Shown piece by piece: positions 55,490 to 64,000 of a stretch of 64,000 bases of DNA; the first letter of the stretch is position 1; the number at the start of each line of letters is the position of its first letter. Origin of the DNA: Oegoconia quadripuncta (taxonomy: Eukaryota; Arthropoda; Insecta; Lepidoptera; Autostichidae); contig OX438743.1 in the NCBI GenBank assembly GCA_949316235.1, forward strand, positions 26,347,771 to 26,411,770, in the 5' to 3' direction. Under the pieces are notes generated by a model. That model was given only the letters and a program-made list of their open reading frames with translations, searched no databases and was not told where the DNA came from. Position numbers and translations under genes: made by a program.

Positions 55490-55985
55490 TTCACAAGGTG
55501 TTATGGTTAGGGAGAAGAAGCGACAAGAAACTCCGCAACAACACATCTTTTCAATTAGTTTCCATTTCCATTTACAATAATATTACATTTTATATTACAT
55601 ATTACAAAACAATAGCAATTAACATAACGACCAGCTAACACCAGACCTCCTTATCGCCTAAATAATCATCTATCCTGTAATAACCCTTCTTACACAGAGT
55701 TTCTTTAATGTGGCGTTTAAATTTCTGCTGTGTTAAACTCAATACATGTTCTGGTATTTTATTGTAAAAGCGTATGCTGTGTCCCACAAAGGATGTGCTA
55801 ACCTTGCTAAGTCTAAATTGTGGAATTTCAATTTTATTTTTGTTTCTAGTATTCAAATTATGATTATCAGAATGTTTGCGAAATAGGCATATATTTTTGC
55901 GTACATACATTATACTGTCATATATATATTGGGATGCAACAGTTAAAATACTTATTTCTTTAAACAGATCTCTTAGAGAATCACG
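55490..55985 (-). pseudogene. LINE J-related ORF end and 3' region
   Basis: The minus strand reads MYVRKNICLFRKHSDNHNLN, TRNKNKIEIPQFRLSK, SFVGHSIRFYNKIPEHVL, then KETLCKKGYYRIDDYLGD. It is a second, distinct member of the CR1/Jockey-like group. About 90 codons stay in frame. Only the last part of the ORF is present. Confidence 0.78.
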
Positions 55986-56016
55986 GCAGCGTAAATATTT
56001 TCGAACTCATCGCACA

Positions 56017-56047
56017 ACTGTGCATTCGATCTTATGGCTTTCGCATT
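56017..56047 (-). repeat. Inverted partner of the CGAAAGCCAT array
   Basis: TGCATTCGATCTTATGGCTT followed by TCGCAT is the reverse complement of the array end at about 55278-55302. Confidence 0.85.
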
Positions 56048-56345
56048 TTTGTTTTCTCGATTTAATGTTTATATTAGCAGTATTTAACTAGGCAATTTAT
56101 TCAAAGATCTATCGTCCCGATTGATGGCCCTCTCTGGTGACAAAATAGCAGATACTTTGGACGGCATGTTAGCATTGTTGTACAACGAGGTAATGTTACC
56201 AGCCTTGGCCACCGGTTTCCGTAGATCTTATACCGTTTTCTACGAGCCTGTTTCCTTGATTTTGTATTCCGCTTAATTTACATCTGTAATAAATTTTCCC
56301 TCTATGCATATATTAATCCATCATTAGTTGAAATACTTATGGACA
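56048..56345. other. No recognised feature
   Basis: Unassigned sequence with no supported gene. Confidence 0.4.
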
Positions 56346-56348
56346 TAC

Positions 56349-56671
56349 CGCCGCCTCCGTGTCTCAATGTAAACAACATTGGATTTACGATTTGTAGGTC
56401 GCGGGTTCGATCCCCAGCGGGGTACATGTTTAAGTACTCGGTTTGGTTAGTGGTAGGGTATTTTAAATGTCCGCTTGGCTAGCTACCACCATCTTATTTA
56501 AATCTGCCGCCAAGCAGCAATGTTAATAGTGTGTTCCGGTTGTCAGAGATAAGATAGCCAATCCCCCAAACGTGTTGGGGTTTCCGGGTCAGTACGCTTC
56601 CACCTTCGACCTCATCTTCACTTAACATCAGGTGTGATTGAGGTCAAGTACCTACCCGTTGTGCATAAAAA
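56349..56671 (+). mobile_element. SINE B, full length
   Basis: Head CCGCCTCCGTGTCTCAATGT, B box GGTTCGATCCCC, body through CCGGTTGTCAGAGATAAGAT, and the end CTTAACATCAGGTGTGATTG plus GTGCATAAAAAAA. It is the best reference copy. A small deletion occurs at AATGTTAATAGTGTG. Confidence 0.93.
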
Positions 56672-56692
56672 AAGAAAGTTTTCTACGTGCTC

Positions 56693-56955
56693 AAGATCGC
56701 TATCAAGCGGGAGGGTATCCAGCTTGCAGCATTATCTCGTTGAATGGCAATACTAAACTCAATAAGGCGAGTTGATAAATCCTTAAATAGCCTTCGAGCT
56801 TCAGGTCCCTACCAGCTCAATGTCTGCACACCAAACGGCGCAAATAATGATTTATGATATTTTTCTGTGATAGAGCAAATTCACTACAGCCTTGAGCAGA
56901 CACCTCTGGAACTAAATGATATTTCGTATTCGGCGTAAATAAGCCCGCCTATTTA
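56693..56955 (-). pseudogene. LINE C fragment: conserved tail
   Basis: The minus strand reads TPNTKYHLVPEVSAQG, then (after a frame change) PFGVQTLSW, stop, GPEARRLFKDLSTRLIE, FSIAIQRDNAASW. It has the GPEA...KDLS...IAIQR signature with an internal deletion between LIE and FSIA. Confidence 0.65.
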
Positions 56956-56959
56956 TTGA

Positions 56960-57562
56960 ATAAATTGATATGATGATTACTTTTGAGTAAGACAGATGAA
57001 GAATACTTAACAGCCTGTCACCCTTCTCCCTGAGTGGGGTGGATCACCGCCCAGTTGAATTACTTTTCGATCAGCCAATATTGCTTCAACAATTTCTTTC
57101 AAATCTCATTTTAAATGAATCACTGTTTCTTGGAGTGCTTCACCTTTAGGCCTTTGTAACAAACTGTACGGGGATCTTGCGTATGTAAATGTTTCCTCGG
57201 AGACACAGAGGGTTTATGAAAAATAGTGGATTTTTGTTCATAATAGATTTGCAAAACCTGAATAAGGCAAATGCACCTTAGTGGAGTTCAGACAAAACTT
57301 GCTGACACCAATCTATCCGTTGTATTACAGGTTTTTGTCGCTAAATGGATCAAGTAAAGCTTGTTATTCTAATTATTATGTAATTTTATCGATTACGTTC
57401 TGATGTGTGATTGGTTGGTTAATCGCTCGGTCACTCATTTGACGTATTCTCATTGGACACTCTCTTAAGTCCGCTGCTGCCAGAGATTAATATGTGACTG
57501 GCATCATACGAAATTTATTTGGAATTCATATTTTCTCCAAAGTTTTTTTATTTATTTAATTT
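56960..57562. other. No recognised feature
   Basis: Unassigned sequence with no supported gene. Confidence 0.4.
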
Positions 57563-57564
57563 AA

Positions 57565-57913
57565 TGATTAATTATGTGGAATAGGCTACAAACGCGACCG
57601 TCAAATGACAAAATTAACGCTTTATTCCATGATGGTTTTGGAAAAAAAACAAAAAACTACCTATGCAAATATCTTCTATTTCACTTACCTAATATGCCCC
57701 ATTTTTTTCCTTTCTTCTTCTTCAATTTAAGTGCTATGCTCTTGTCGGTGGAGTAATTACCACGTCTCTCTACTTTCCGCCCCGTTTTAGCCTCTTGGTA
57801 CGACACGACATTGAGCTTTTCTTTCACTTGGTCAAAGTAATTACGCCTAGGTCTTCCCCTTCCTCTCTTTCCTTAAATTTTTTTCCTTACGGTAAAAAAA
57901 TTTCATCCAGTAT
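57565..57913. mobile_element. MITE copy related to 43005-43326, with an RTE-like insert
   Basis: The right end CCTTACGGTAAAAAAATTTC and the inner AACTACCTATGCAAATATCT match the 43-kb MITE in the same orientation, but GTGGAATAGGCTACAAACGC with GACAAAATTAACGCTTTATT matches the 43.05-43.12 kb part in the opposite orientation. No left terminal repeat was seen here. Confidence 0.65.
57713..57868 (-). pseudogene. RTE-like LINE C-terminal tail
   Basis: The minus strand reads KERGRGRPRRNYFDQVKEKL, NVVSYQEAKTGRKV, then DKSIALKLK. It is open for about 50 codons, and truncated on both sides by the MITE. Confidence 0.65.
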
Positions 57914-58129
57914 AGATGACGTTACTGATGAAGTTACACAATACCGCACCTTATGAATAGGGTCATGCATGTGTAATTTTAAAGACACATAATTTGACAC
58001 CGCCATTTGATAATTTTTTTGTGTAAATTTTTTTCCGTTAATCTAAATAGGGATCGAGTGATCTAGTTACAATGTAAATAAAATAAAATAAAGTTATTTT
58101 ATCGCTACATCTATTTTTTCTATATATAC

Positions 58130-58455
58130 ACAACGGGTTTGTGCTTGACCTCAATCACACCTAATGTTAAGTGAAGATGAAGTCGAAGGTGGAAGCGTAC
58201 TGACCCGGAAATCCCAATACATTTGGGGGACTGGCTATCTTACCTGTGACAACCGGACCACAACAATGCTATTAACATTGCTACTTGGCGGCAGATTTAG
58301 ATAAGATGGTGGTAGCTAGCCAGGCGGACATTTAAAATGCCCTACCACCAACCTAACCGAGTACTTAAATATATACGTACCCCGCTGGGGATCGAACCCG
58401 CGACCTCCGAATCGTAAACCCAATGTTGTTTACAATGAGCCACGACGGCGGTTTA
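58130..58455 (-). mobile_element. SINE B, full length
   Basis: Tail ACACAACGGGTTTGTGCTTG to head GAGCCACGACGGCGGTT in reverse complement, with B box GGATCGAACCC. Confidence 0.93.
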
Positions 58456-58574
58456 TTTAGAGAAAATGGCACTGGCTTTTTTGTTTCCTGCAGAAGGAAA
58501 CTTTTTTATTTTACGAGTGGCTAAGTACGTAGTACCACACATGGATTAAAAACTTTCGTCTTCATGCACTGAGA

Positions 58575-58800
58575 TATTTTAAACGAGATGACGTTGCACT
58601 GTTTACCGAATGCTGCCCATCCGAGTTGTATTCGTCGATTGGCCTCTTTCTCGAAGTTGGACCTATCTATCGGATCGCTTGTCCTAAATAGACTTTACTC
58701 GTCTAAAACTTTGAGAATGGACTTCGCAACTGTTATTGGTTTAGGCACGACATGGGCCTTCGCCATAATTTTTGTCTTGTCAATTTGCTGAGATGACTTA
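58575..58800 (-). pseudogene. RTE-like LINE reverse transcriptase fragment
   Basis: The minus strand reads QIDKTKIMAKAHVVPKPITV, LKVLDE, a stop, VYLGQAIR in another frame, and SNFEKEANRRIQLGWAAFGK. This follows the RTE palm-to-thumb sequence (KTKIM...VYLG...R.I.LGWAAF). It is frame-broken. Confidence 0.8.
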
Positions 58801-58830
58801 TGATACTGCAACTCAAACTCAAAAGGCTTC

Positions 58831-59126
58831 AACCGCCTACGTGGCTCAATGTAAACTACATTGGGTTTACGATTCGGAGGTCGGGGTTCGATCCCCAGCG
58901 CGGTACATATTTAGTACTCGGTTTGGTAGGTGGTAGGGCAATTTAAATATCCACCTAGCTAGCTACCACCATCTTATCTAAATCTCCCGCCAAACAGCAA
59001 TGTCAATAGCATTGTTGTGTTCCGGTTGTCAGAGATAAGATAGCCAGTTCCCCAATTAAGCTGGTGTTTCCGGGTCAGTACGCTACCACCTTCGGCTTCA
59101 TCTTCCCCGTTGTGCATAAAAAAAAG
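58831..59126 (+). mobile_element. SINE B with internal tail deletion
   Basis: Head CCGCCTACGTGGCTCAATGT, B box GGTTCGATCCCC, body. The end lacks about 40 bases: TTCATCTTCC is followed directly by CCGTTGTGCATAAAAAAAA. Confidence 0.9.
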
Positions 59127-59127
59127 G

Positions 59128-59445
59128 AAGTTCAAGTTTACGCAACGAGCTATGTAGAAGGTGATGCTATGTGTTTTTCTATGATCGAATCAGGAATGAA
59201 GAAATCCCTAGAAGACGAAAGTCACCGACAAAGCTCATCGGATCAGTGAGTTCAATTGGTAGTGGGCAGGGCGCATAGCTCGATAAACTGATTGGCCGGT
59301 GGGGCATTAAAAACGCAAACGCCAAGTGCAGCGTAGGAAGACCACTCACAAGGTGATCACGGTAAGTCGCTGGATGTAGCCCGCTTCCAACTGGTCTCTC
59401 TGGAATTCTATGAAGATGTTTCTGTGGCTGATATGATGATGATAG
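59128..59445 (+). pseudogene. RTE-like LINE C-terminal fragment
   Basis: The plus strand shows TQRAM, a broken LRDRI-type region, KTKVTDKAHRIS, WAGRIA, then VITVSRWM in three frames, the order of the RTE C-terminus. It has many stops. It starts immediately after the SINE B poly-A. Confidence 0.65.
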
Positions 59446-59481
59446 GTACGTAGTGATTTTAACGCGTACGTACGTAGAGGT

Positions 59482-59766
59482 CGCGGGTTCGATCCCCAGC
59501 GGGGTACATGTTTAATAAGTACTCGGTTTGGTTAGTGGTAGGGCATTTTAAATGTCCGTCTGGCTAGCTACCACCATCTTATCTATATGTGCCGCCAAGC
59601 AGCAATGTTAATAGCATTGTTGTGTTCCGGTTGTCAGAGATAAGATAGCCAGTCCCCCAAATGTGTTGAGGTTTCCGGGTCAGTACGCTTCCACCTTCGA
59701 CCTCATCTTCACTTAACATCAGGTGTGATTGAAGTCAAGTACGAACTCGTTGTGCATAAAAAAAAG
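59482..59766 (+). mobile_element. SINE B, 5' truncated at the B box
   Basis: It begins GTAGAGGTCGCGGGTTCGAT and runs to GTTGTGCATAAAAAAAAGG. Confidence 0.9.
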
Positions 59767-59769
59767 GTA

Positions 59770-60505
59770 GTGGTACTCATGCTACTTTGATAATCAAGCG
59801 AAGTGACACGTCGCATATATTACTCGTTACGTCGAAGTATAAATCTCGTAAGATTCTCCTTTGAGAACATAATAACCGCGTACCTATAGTTCTGTACCAA
59901 ACAAACAAGCGATAAACGCAGTCCTAAATATAAAAGAGTCCTGTCAACAACACTTCCACAAGGGAAAGTAATAACGACAACGATGATCGATTATTGAATA
60001 AAAGGAAATGGCCGAGATCTATAATAATAAAAGGGAAAGTTTGTAAGATTGTTTGCGTTACATGACCTGGAAAAACTGGGGGAAGATAGTTCAGATTTAC
60101 TTCCAAACGATATTAGTGAAGCAGCAAAATCTGGGTGGTTTTGAAGACTCTTTGGCGACCACGTGGAGTTGGTTTCGCAAAACGCTTCACAATTCGTTCA
60201 ATTCAAAATTATAATTCGGATAAATCGTAATCTGACATTACATTTTGAAATCAAATTCAAGTATCCAATCCATCCAACCGATATTTACAACATTCCTCGG
60301 TTTGCTTGTTGCCTGCTATGATTTATGAATGTAGTAGTATCGGCAATTAAATCTGCTGGCTAGTAGAGTGCCGGGGGCTACCAAGGTGGTATACTAAGTT
60401 CAAAACGCAGCTGAAGGGCTATGCATTCTGCACGTGCTGGACTTGAAATGTAATTTGACTTGTGACATTATTCAAAAAAGACTCACAATGGCGCATACCC
60501 TAAGG
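59770..60505. other. No recognised feature
   Basis: Unassigned sequence with no supported gene. Confidence 0.4.
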
Positions 60506-60509
60506 TCAA

Positions 60510-60730
60510 CAAGATTTATAAACTTCTACATATCAGCCACAGGAACAGGTCTCCTCCAGATTTCCAGAGCAACCTGTTGCCAGCTTCCTGCATCAAGCTT
60601 TCCCTTCTTTAGGTTCTCTGGTCACTTTTTACGTGAATTTCCAAGGCTACGTTTATCAGTGCGTGGTCTCCGCTTAAGACCTTTAATGCCACACCGGCCA
60701 TAAGTTCTTCGAACTGCCCTGCCCACTCAC
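60510..60730 (-). pseudogene. RTE-like LINE C-terminal fragment
   Basis: The minus strand reads GRAVRRTYGRCGIKGLKRRP, RTDKRSLG, then in another frame AGSWQQVALEIWRRP. It is the part after the WAGHIARRTDGRW-type motif of the RTE C-terminus. Confidence 0.65.
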
Positions 60731-60734
60731 GTTC

Positions 60735-61265
60735 CCCCAATGGTATTAAAATATGATGACTCGAAAATTGCCGTCACTTCCATTACTGTTGCATGTACAT
60801 TCACCAATGCTGTGACCATAATATACCCCTTAATTCAGGAGCACATGTTCTGTTATCCTCTAACAAAGTAACACTCGCAATACAATTATCGCTTTATCTA
60901 TCCTGGGGCTTTGTCCGTCAGAGATAACGAGTCCATCGGAATATCGGCCAGGGACGCACCCATTGTTCTCGACTCGAACACAATGGACTGTTAAAGATTT
61001 CCAGTGACACTACCAAAGTTAAGTGGTTTTCCGGTGATTCCATCTGATATATACTGCTTTCGGGTGCATGTACTAAATCAGGACCGAAGTTTAGGAGGGT
61101 CTATAATTACGTAGTATACTAACATTTTAATGTGTTTCATTGAATAGGGTTATTTACATTCATCAGTATTGTGTACCTTGGCGCAGTTCGTTTTCGATTA
61201 GAGAAGTTTATCAATATCTAGCGCAATCAGTCCAGACTTGCGGCATTTTAATACGAGTTTCTTCT
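60735..61265. other. No recognised feature
   Basis: Lies between two RTE-like pieces on the same strand; could be an insert in one copy or flank between two copies. Confidence 0.4.
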
Positions 61266-61279
61266 TCGAGGGCTCTTTA

Positions 61280-61465
61280 AATCATCATCAGTTCTTCAAG
61301 CTATGTACCCTGCCCTCTACCACTTCAACCTGCAATTCCGGCTGACCACCTACGGATTTCCTCATTCTTGATTCGATCACGTAGTGAAATGACGAGCATC
61401 GCTATCTTCATTGCTCGTTGGGTGACTTTGACCTTTCTTACTCTTTCTATAGTGAGAGACCAGTC
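61280..61465 (-). pseudogene. RTE-like LINE C-terminal fragment
   Basis: The minus strand reads VTQRAMKIAMLVISLRDRIK, NEEIRRWSAGIAG, then a stop-containing version of LKWQRAGYIARRTDD. It is just upstream, in coding order, of the 60.5-kb piece. Confidence 0.7.
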
Positions 61466-61485
61466 GTTTGAAGATAATAATAATC

Positions 61486-61572
61486 AGCCCGTGGAAGCGC
61501 GCTCCCTTCGACCGCAACTTCACTTAACATCAGATATGATTGAGGTCAAGCATTAATCAATTCTGCATGAAA
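61486..61572 (+). mobile_element. SINE B, 3' end only
   Basis: CCGTGGAAGCGCGCTCCCTT, CTTCACTTAACATCAGATAT and GATTGAGGTCAAGCATTAAT, ending TGCATGAAAAA. Confidence 0.65.
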
Positions 61573-61574
61573 AA

Positions 61575-62108
61575 GCTCGTGGTTTGCTATATTTACTGTG
61601 CTTGTGAAGTTGGGAGATAAGTGATTGTTTTCACTTTTGTTAGGTTTTCTTACCAATTCATCGCATTTTCATAAGCTATCGACTTGAACTTTGGCCGAGT
61701 TGTAGAACTTGCTTACCCACATCTATCACAGTTCACAGGACTATTTATTTTTATTGAAAAAGGAAGTTAATAAAACGACACGACTGAGTGCAGTATCAGC
61801 AAATAGGCAACGGTGTCTCCAACTGAAACAGTTTAATAGAAATCCACAAAAGCCTTTGACAATCTCGTTTAGCGATCTGTAAATAAACTTTGTGATATTT
61901 TCAGGACACATGAACATTAACAGGCCATAAAGTTCCGCAACTCGATATAAGGCTCTCCCTTGGAGTGATTTTCATCGATTTCCATGGGACGACTTGCCCT
62001 AATTACCACGCTGGGCGAACGGTTTTCACATTGCAGATTTTTCTAGAAGCACATAACCAAAACTGGTCTATGCAGTTATGCTCACGACACCTACAGGAAG
62101 AGGGGATT
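61575..62108. other. No recognised feature
   Basis: Unassigned sequence with no supported gene. Confidence 0.4.
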
Positions 62109-62109
62109 A

Positions 62110-62212
62110 AATATTATTGGACGTATGTGTAAACACAGCGCCAACTTGTTCCACATTAAGAAACTAGGCTTGTATTATGGACGCCAGATGGTCGATGTAA
62201 TTTCTTAGATTG
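62110..62212 (-). mobile_element. SINE A, 3' fragment
   Basis: AACACAGCGCCAACTTGTTC, GGCTTGTATTATGGACGCC and AGATGGTCGATGTA are the family end in reverse complement. Confidence 0.75.
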
Positions 62213-62214
62213 GT

Positions 62215-62935
62215 CCTATTCTGCAAAGCCATGCCTTGTATCAACACCTCAATATTATGCCTTATTTAATTGTGCTATTACAGTTAAATATCTGGACTGG
62301 TTTATACCATCCTATTTATATTAAAAATGTAAAATCTATCACGTTAAAATTTGTTACAGAGATGAACTATATTCTGGATTAACATATAAAGTACTCTTTA
62401 TCTAAGAATTTTAAATAAATTCCTCGGCAGAAACTGATTTCATGAGATGGAGGCGTTAGTTGTTTTGAACCCTTGGCGTGAGAGTCAGACTCACACTTAT
62501 CCAGTTTTTACCCAACTGCTTCAGGAGGGTAAAGTTTTTCGAGTGTGCGTATGTAGATTCCTATGTTACTTCGGTAGCCTAAACCGATTTTGAAGTGCAA
62601 GGTGTAGTTCGATTCGTCCTGATAATCGTGGGATGCAGTCATTTAATGGTAAAATATTCAACTTCAATTCAAAAATATAAAATACGCTATTGGGTTTGAT
62701 TTACAATTTGAGTATTTTTCCGTCCAGTGGATAAATTGAGATTTCTTTTTTAATACAATGTAAATCAAAAATATATTATAAAATAATACCTAAACAGCTT
62801 TAATTATGGTTATTTTCGGCAATTTCAATAATTTGAATTGATAAATCAATTAAAGCGGTCACTATTCTATAATCGTGAATTCTGGAATATAACCGTTATG
62901 AAAGCTATTACTTATAGATATTACTTATAATTTGG
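62215..62935. other. Unassigned, with dispersed repeat pieces
   Basis: GGCGTGAGAGTCAGACTCAC near 62476 is repeat I end sequence, and AAACCGATTTTGAAGTGCAA near 62580 parallels 36420-36540. Confidence 0.45.
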
Positions 62936-62989
62936 TTTTAGGCATGTTGAATGCAGGTCAGAGCGATTTTCTTGATTTATTCTGTACTA

Positions 62990-63025
62990 GCAGCTGCCCG
63001 CGACTTCGTCCGCGTAGACTACATG
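62990..63025 (+). repeat. CCGCGACTTCGTCCGCGT dispersed motif
   Basis: CTGCCCGCGACTTCGTCCGC with GTAGACT is a common dispersed lepidopteran motif, seen also at 37677-37700 and, decayed, at 16723. Confidence 0.6.
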
Positions 63026-63215
63026 AATCAACACTTTATTACTTTCCCACGGGAATACATTCAGCAGAAAAATTACCATGTAGAGTTTATCTCAAACAGG
63101 AAAAGACCCTGGGCAGATAACAAGTATGTGGAACCATATTGATGTTTTGCCAGGTAAATGAATTAAGACAGGGATCCATTAAAAGACCTTTCTGAAAAAT
63201 TCTGGTTTATATTTA

Positions 63216-63690
63216 TTAAAGTACTTCCTTATAAACAACATTTTTTGCCATGTTTGAAGGTGGTAGCAATAGAACCAAACTTTGAGGTGAACTTACACGT
63301 GAGCCGTATTTTACACATAGAACTGACCGTGAGAGAAACAGTCCTGTCGTAGGTCTACTGCGGCGAATTTGAGAGTTTGCCCCTGCGACTTATTTATTGT
63401 CATGGCAAAACAGACCTTTAGTGGAAACTGAAGCCTTTTGAATTCAAAGGGAAGATCATTTGGTATTAATGGAATACGCGGTACAAACACTGTTTCTCCC
63501 TGAGCAGGTCCTGTTAAAATAGTGGCCTCTACTACGTTCCGGTGCAAAGCCTTGACTTGCAACCTAGTACCGTTACAAAGTTTGGGTGGCTTTAAATTTC
63601 TCAATAACATAACAGGTGCACCCACACGTAGTAAAAGTCTGTGATATGGCATACCCGGTGGGTTCAAAGTGTTCAACTCACCCTTATCTC
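63216..63690 (-). pseudogene. Helitron PIF1-like helicase, C-terminal fragment, frameshifted
   Basis: The minus strand reads LNPPGMPYHRLLLRVGAPVM, LLRNLKPPKLCNGTRL, VFVPRIPLIPNDLPFEFKRL, then the helicase motif FAMTINKSQGQTL and DLRQDCFSHGQFYV. In the family, ACSR (motif VI) would follow directly. Here a TAA follows FYV, and about five extra bases shift the frame, after which RVSSPQSL and KNVVYKEVL, TAA (63216) continue in the next frame. The helicase, which in Helitrons is fused to a HUH (Rep) nuclease and drives rolling-circle transposition, is therefore broken at motif VI. No Rep part is visible in the window; it would lie beyond the right flank, but the frame closes within about 20 codons upstream of GELNTLN, so the element is probably truncated there as well. 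Confidence 0.88.
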
Positions 63691-64000
63691 ATTCTCTAAC
63701 CCCAAGGGGTTAGCTTCAAAACAAATGGCATTTTCGTAATCAACGTCCCAAAAAACCTAAATAATGACACCAATATTGACTTTTTTGGTATCAACCCCCA
63801 CCCCTATCTCAACCCTAGAGGGTTAACTTAAAATAAATGTCATTTTCATAATCAACATCCCATAAAACCTAAATAACGACACCAATATCGATTTTATGGT
63901 TTTAACCCCCATTTCACAACCCAGGGGCTTGAATTCGAAAAATCTCAAAACACGTATTAGCTTATTTGTTCCTAGGAGTACTCTTGCGAAGTTTCGAGTC
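63681..64000. repeat. Tandem repeat of about 110-120 bp, 2.7 copies
   Basis: CCCTTATCTC (63681), CCCCTATCTC (63801) and a third, more diverged start near 63911 precede the same series: GGGTTA(G/A)CTT, AAATG(G/T)CATTTTC, TAATCAAC, CCTAAATAA, GACACCAATAT and TTTTATGGT-type. The array begins directly at the truncated 5' side of the helicase fragment and runs off the window. Confidence 0.82.

Overview
The window looks like intergenic DNA from a lepidopteran (moth or butterfly) nuclear genome. It is AT-rich, has no prokaryote-style gene packing, and I could not recognise any host exon. What it does contain is a dense layer of mobile DNA of types typical of Lepidoptera: two abundant tRNA-derived SINE families, a third rarer one, RTE-like and CR1/Jockey-like LINE tails, a LINE family with a C-terminal nuclease-type region, a mariner, a Helitron remnant, a Crypton-like recombinase fragment, and several non-autonomous inverted-repeat elements. 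The lepidopteran assignment rests on family recognition from memory, not on a search.

Layout. 1-1690: no recognised feature. 1690-8830: decayed LINE sequence, a 2003-bp tandem duplication carrying a Crypton-like N-terminal ORF interrupted upstream by a SINE, and several SINE A copies. 9.4-12.1 kb: nested LINE and SINE B/A copies. 13.7-23.5 kb: perfect palindromes, SINE B copies, one SINE H copy, a large foldback element, and two copies of the same composite retroposon. 25.9-26.9 kb: a DNA element with about 270-bp inverted ends. 28.9-45.2 kb: scattered LINE and SINE fragments, two Harbinger-like MITEs, microsatellites and a 5S rRNA-like SINE. 46.5-48.6 kb: a SINE and a complete mariner whose transposase is the only intact long ORF (357 codons). 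49-56 kb: SINE B with an internal duplication, a CR1/Jockey-like LINE tail, a GT tract, and a quasi-periodic CGAAAGCCAT-type array. 56-62 kb: SINE B copies interleaved with RTE-type LINE fragments on both strands. 63-64 kb: the end of a Helitron helicase next to a tandem repeat of about 120 bp.

The elements act as parasites on one another rather than as a pathway. SINEs lacking coding capacity presumably depend on LINE machinery, and LINEs and SINEs have inserted into each other at several points. Apart from mariner, all recognised coding sequences are truncated or broken. The items most worth a second look are the Crypton-like ORF with its abutting palindrome and tandem duplication, the 5S-like SINE, the twice-seen composite retroposon, and the periodic array at 55.15 kb. 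No CRISPR array, rRNA gene, functional tRNA gene or virus-derived gene was recognised.
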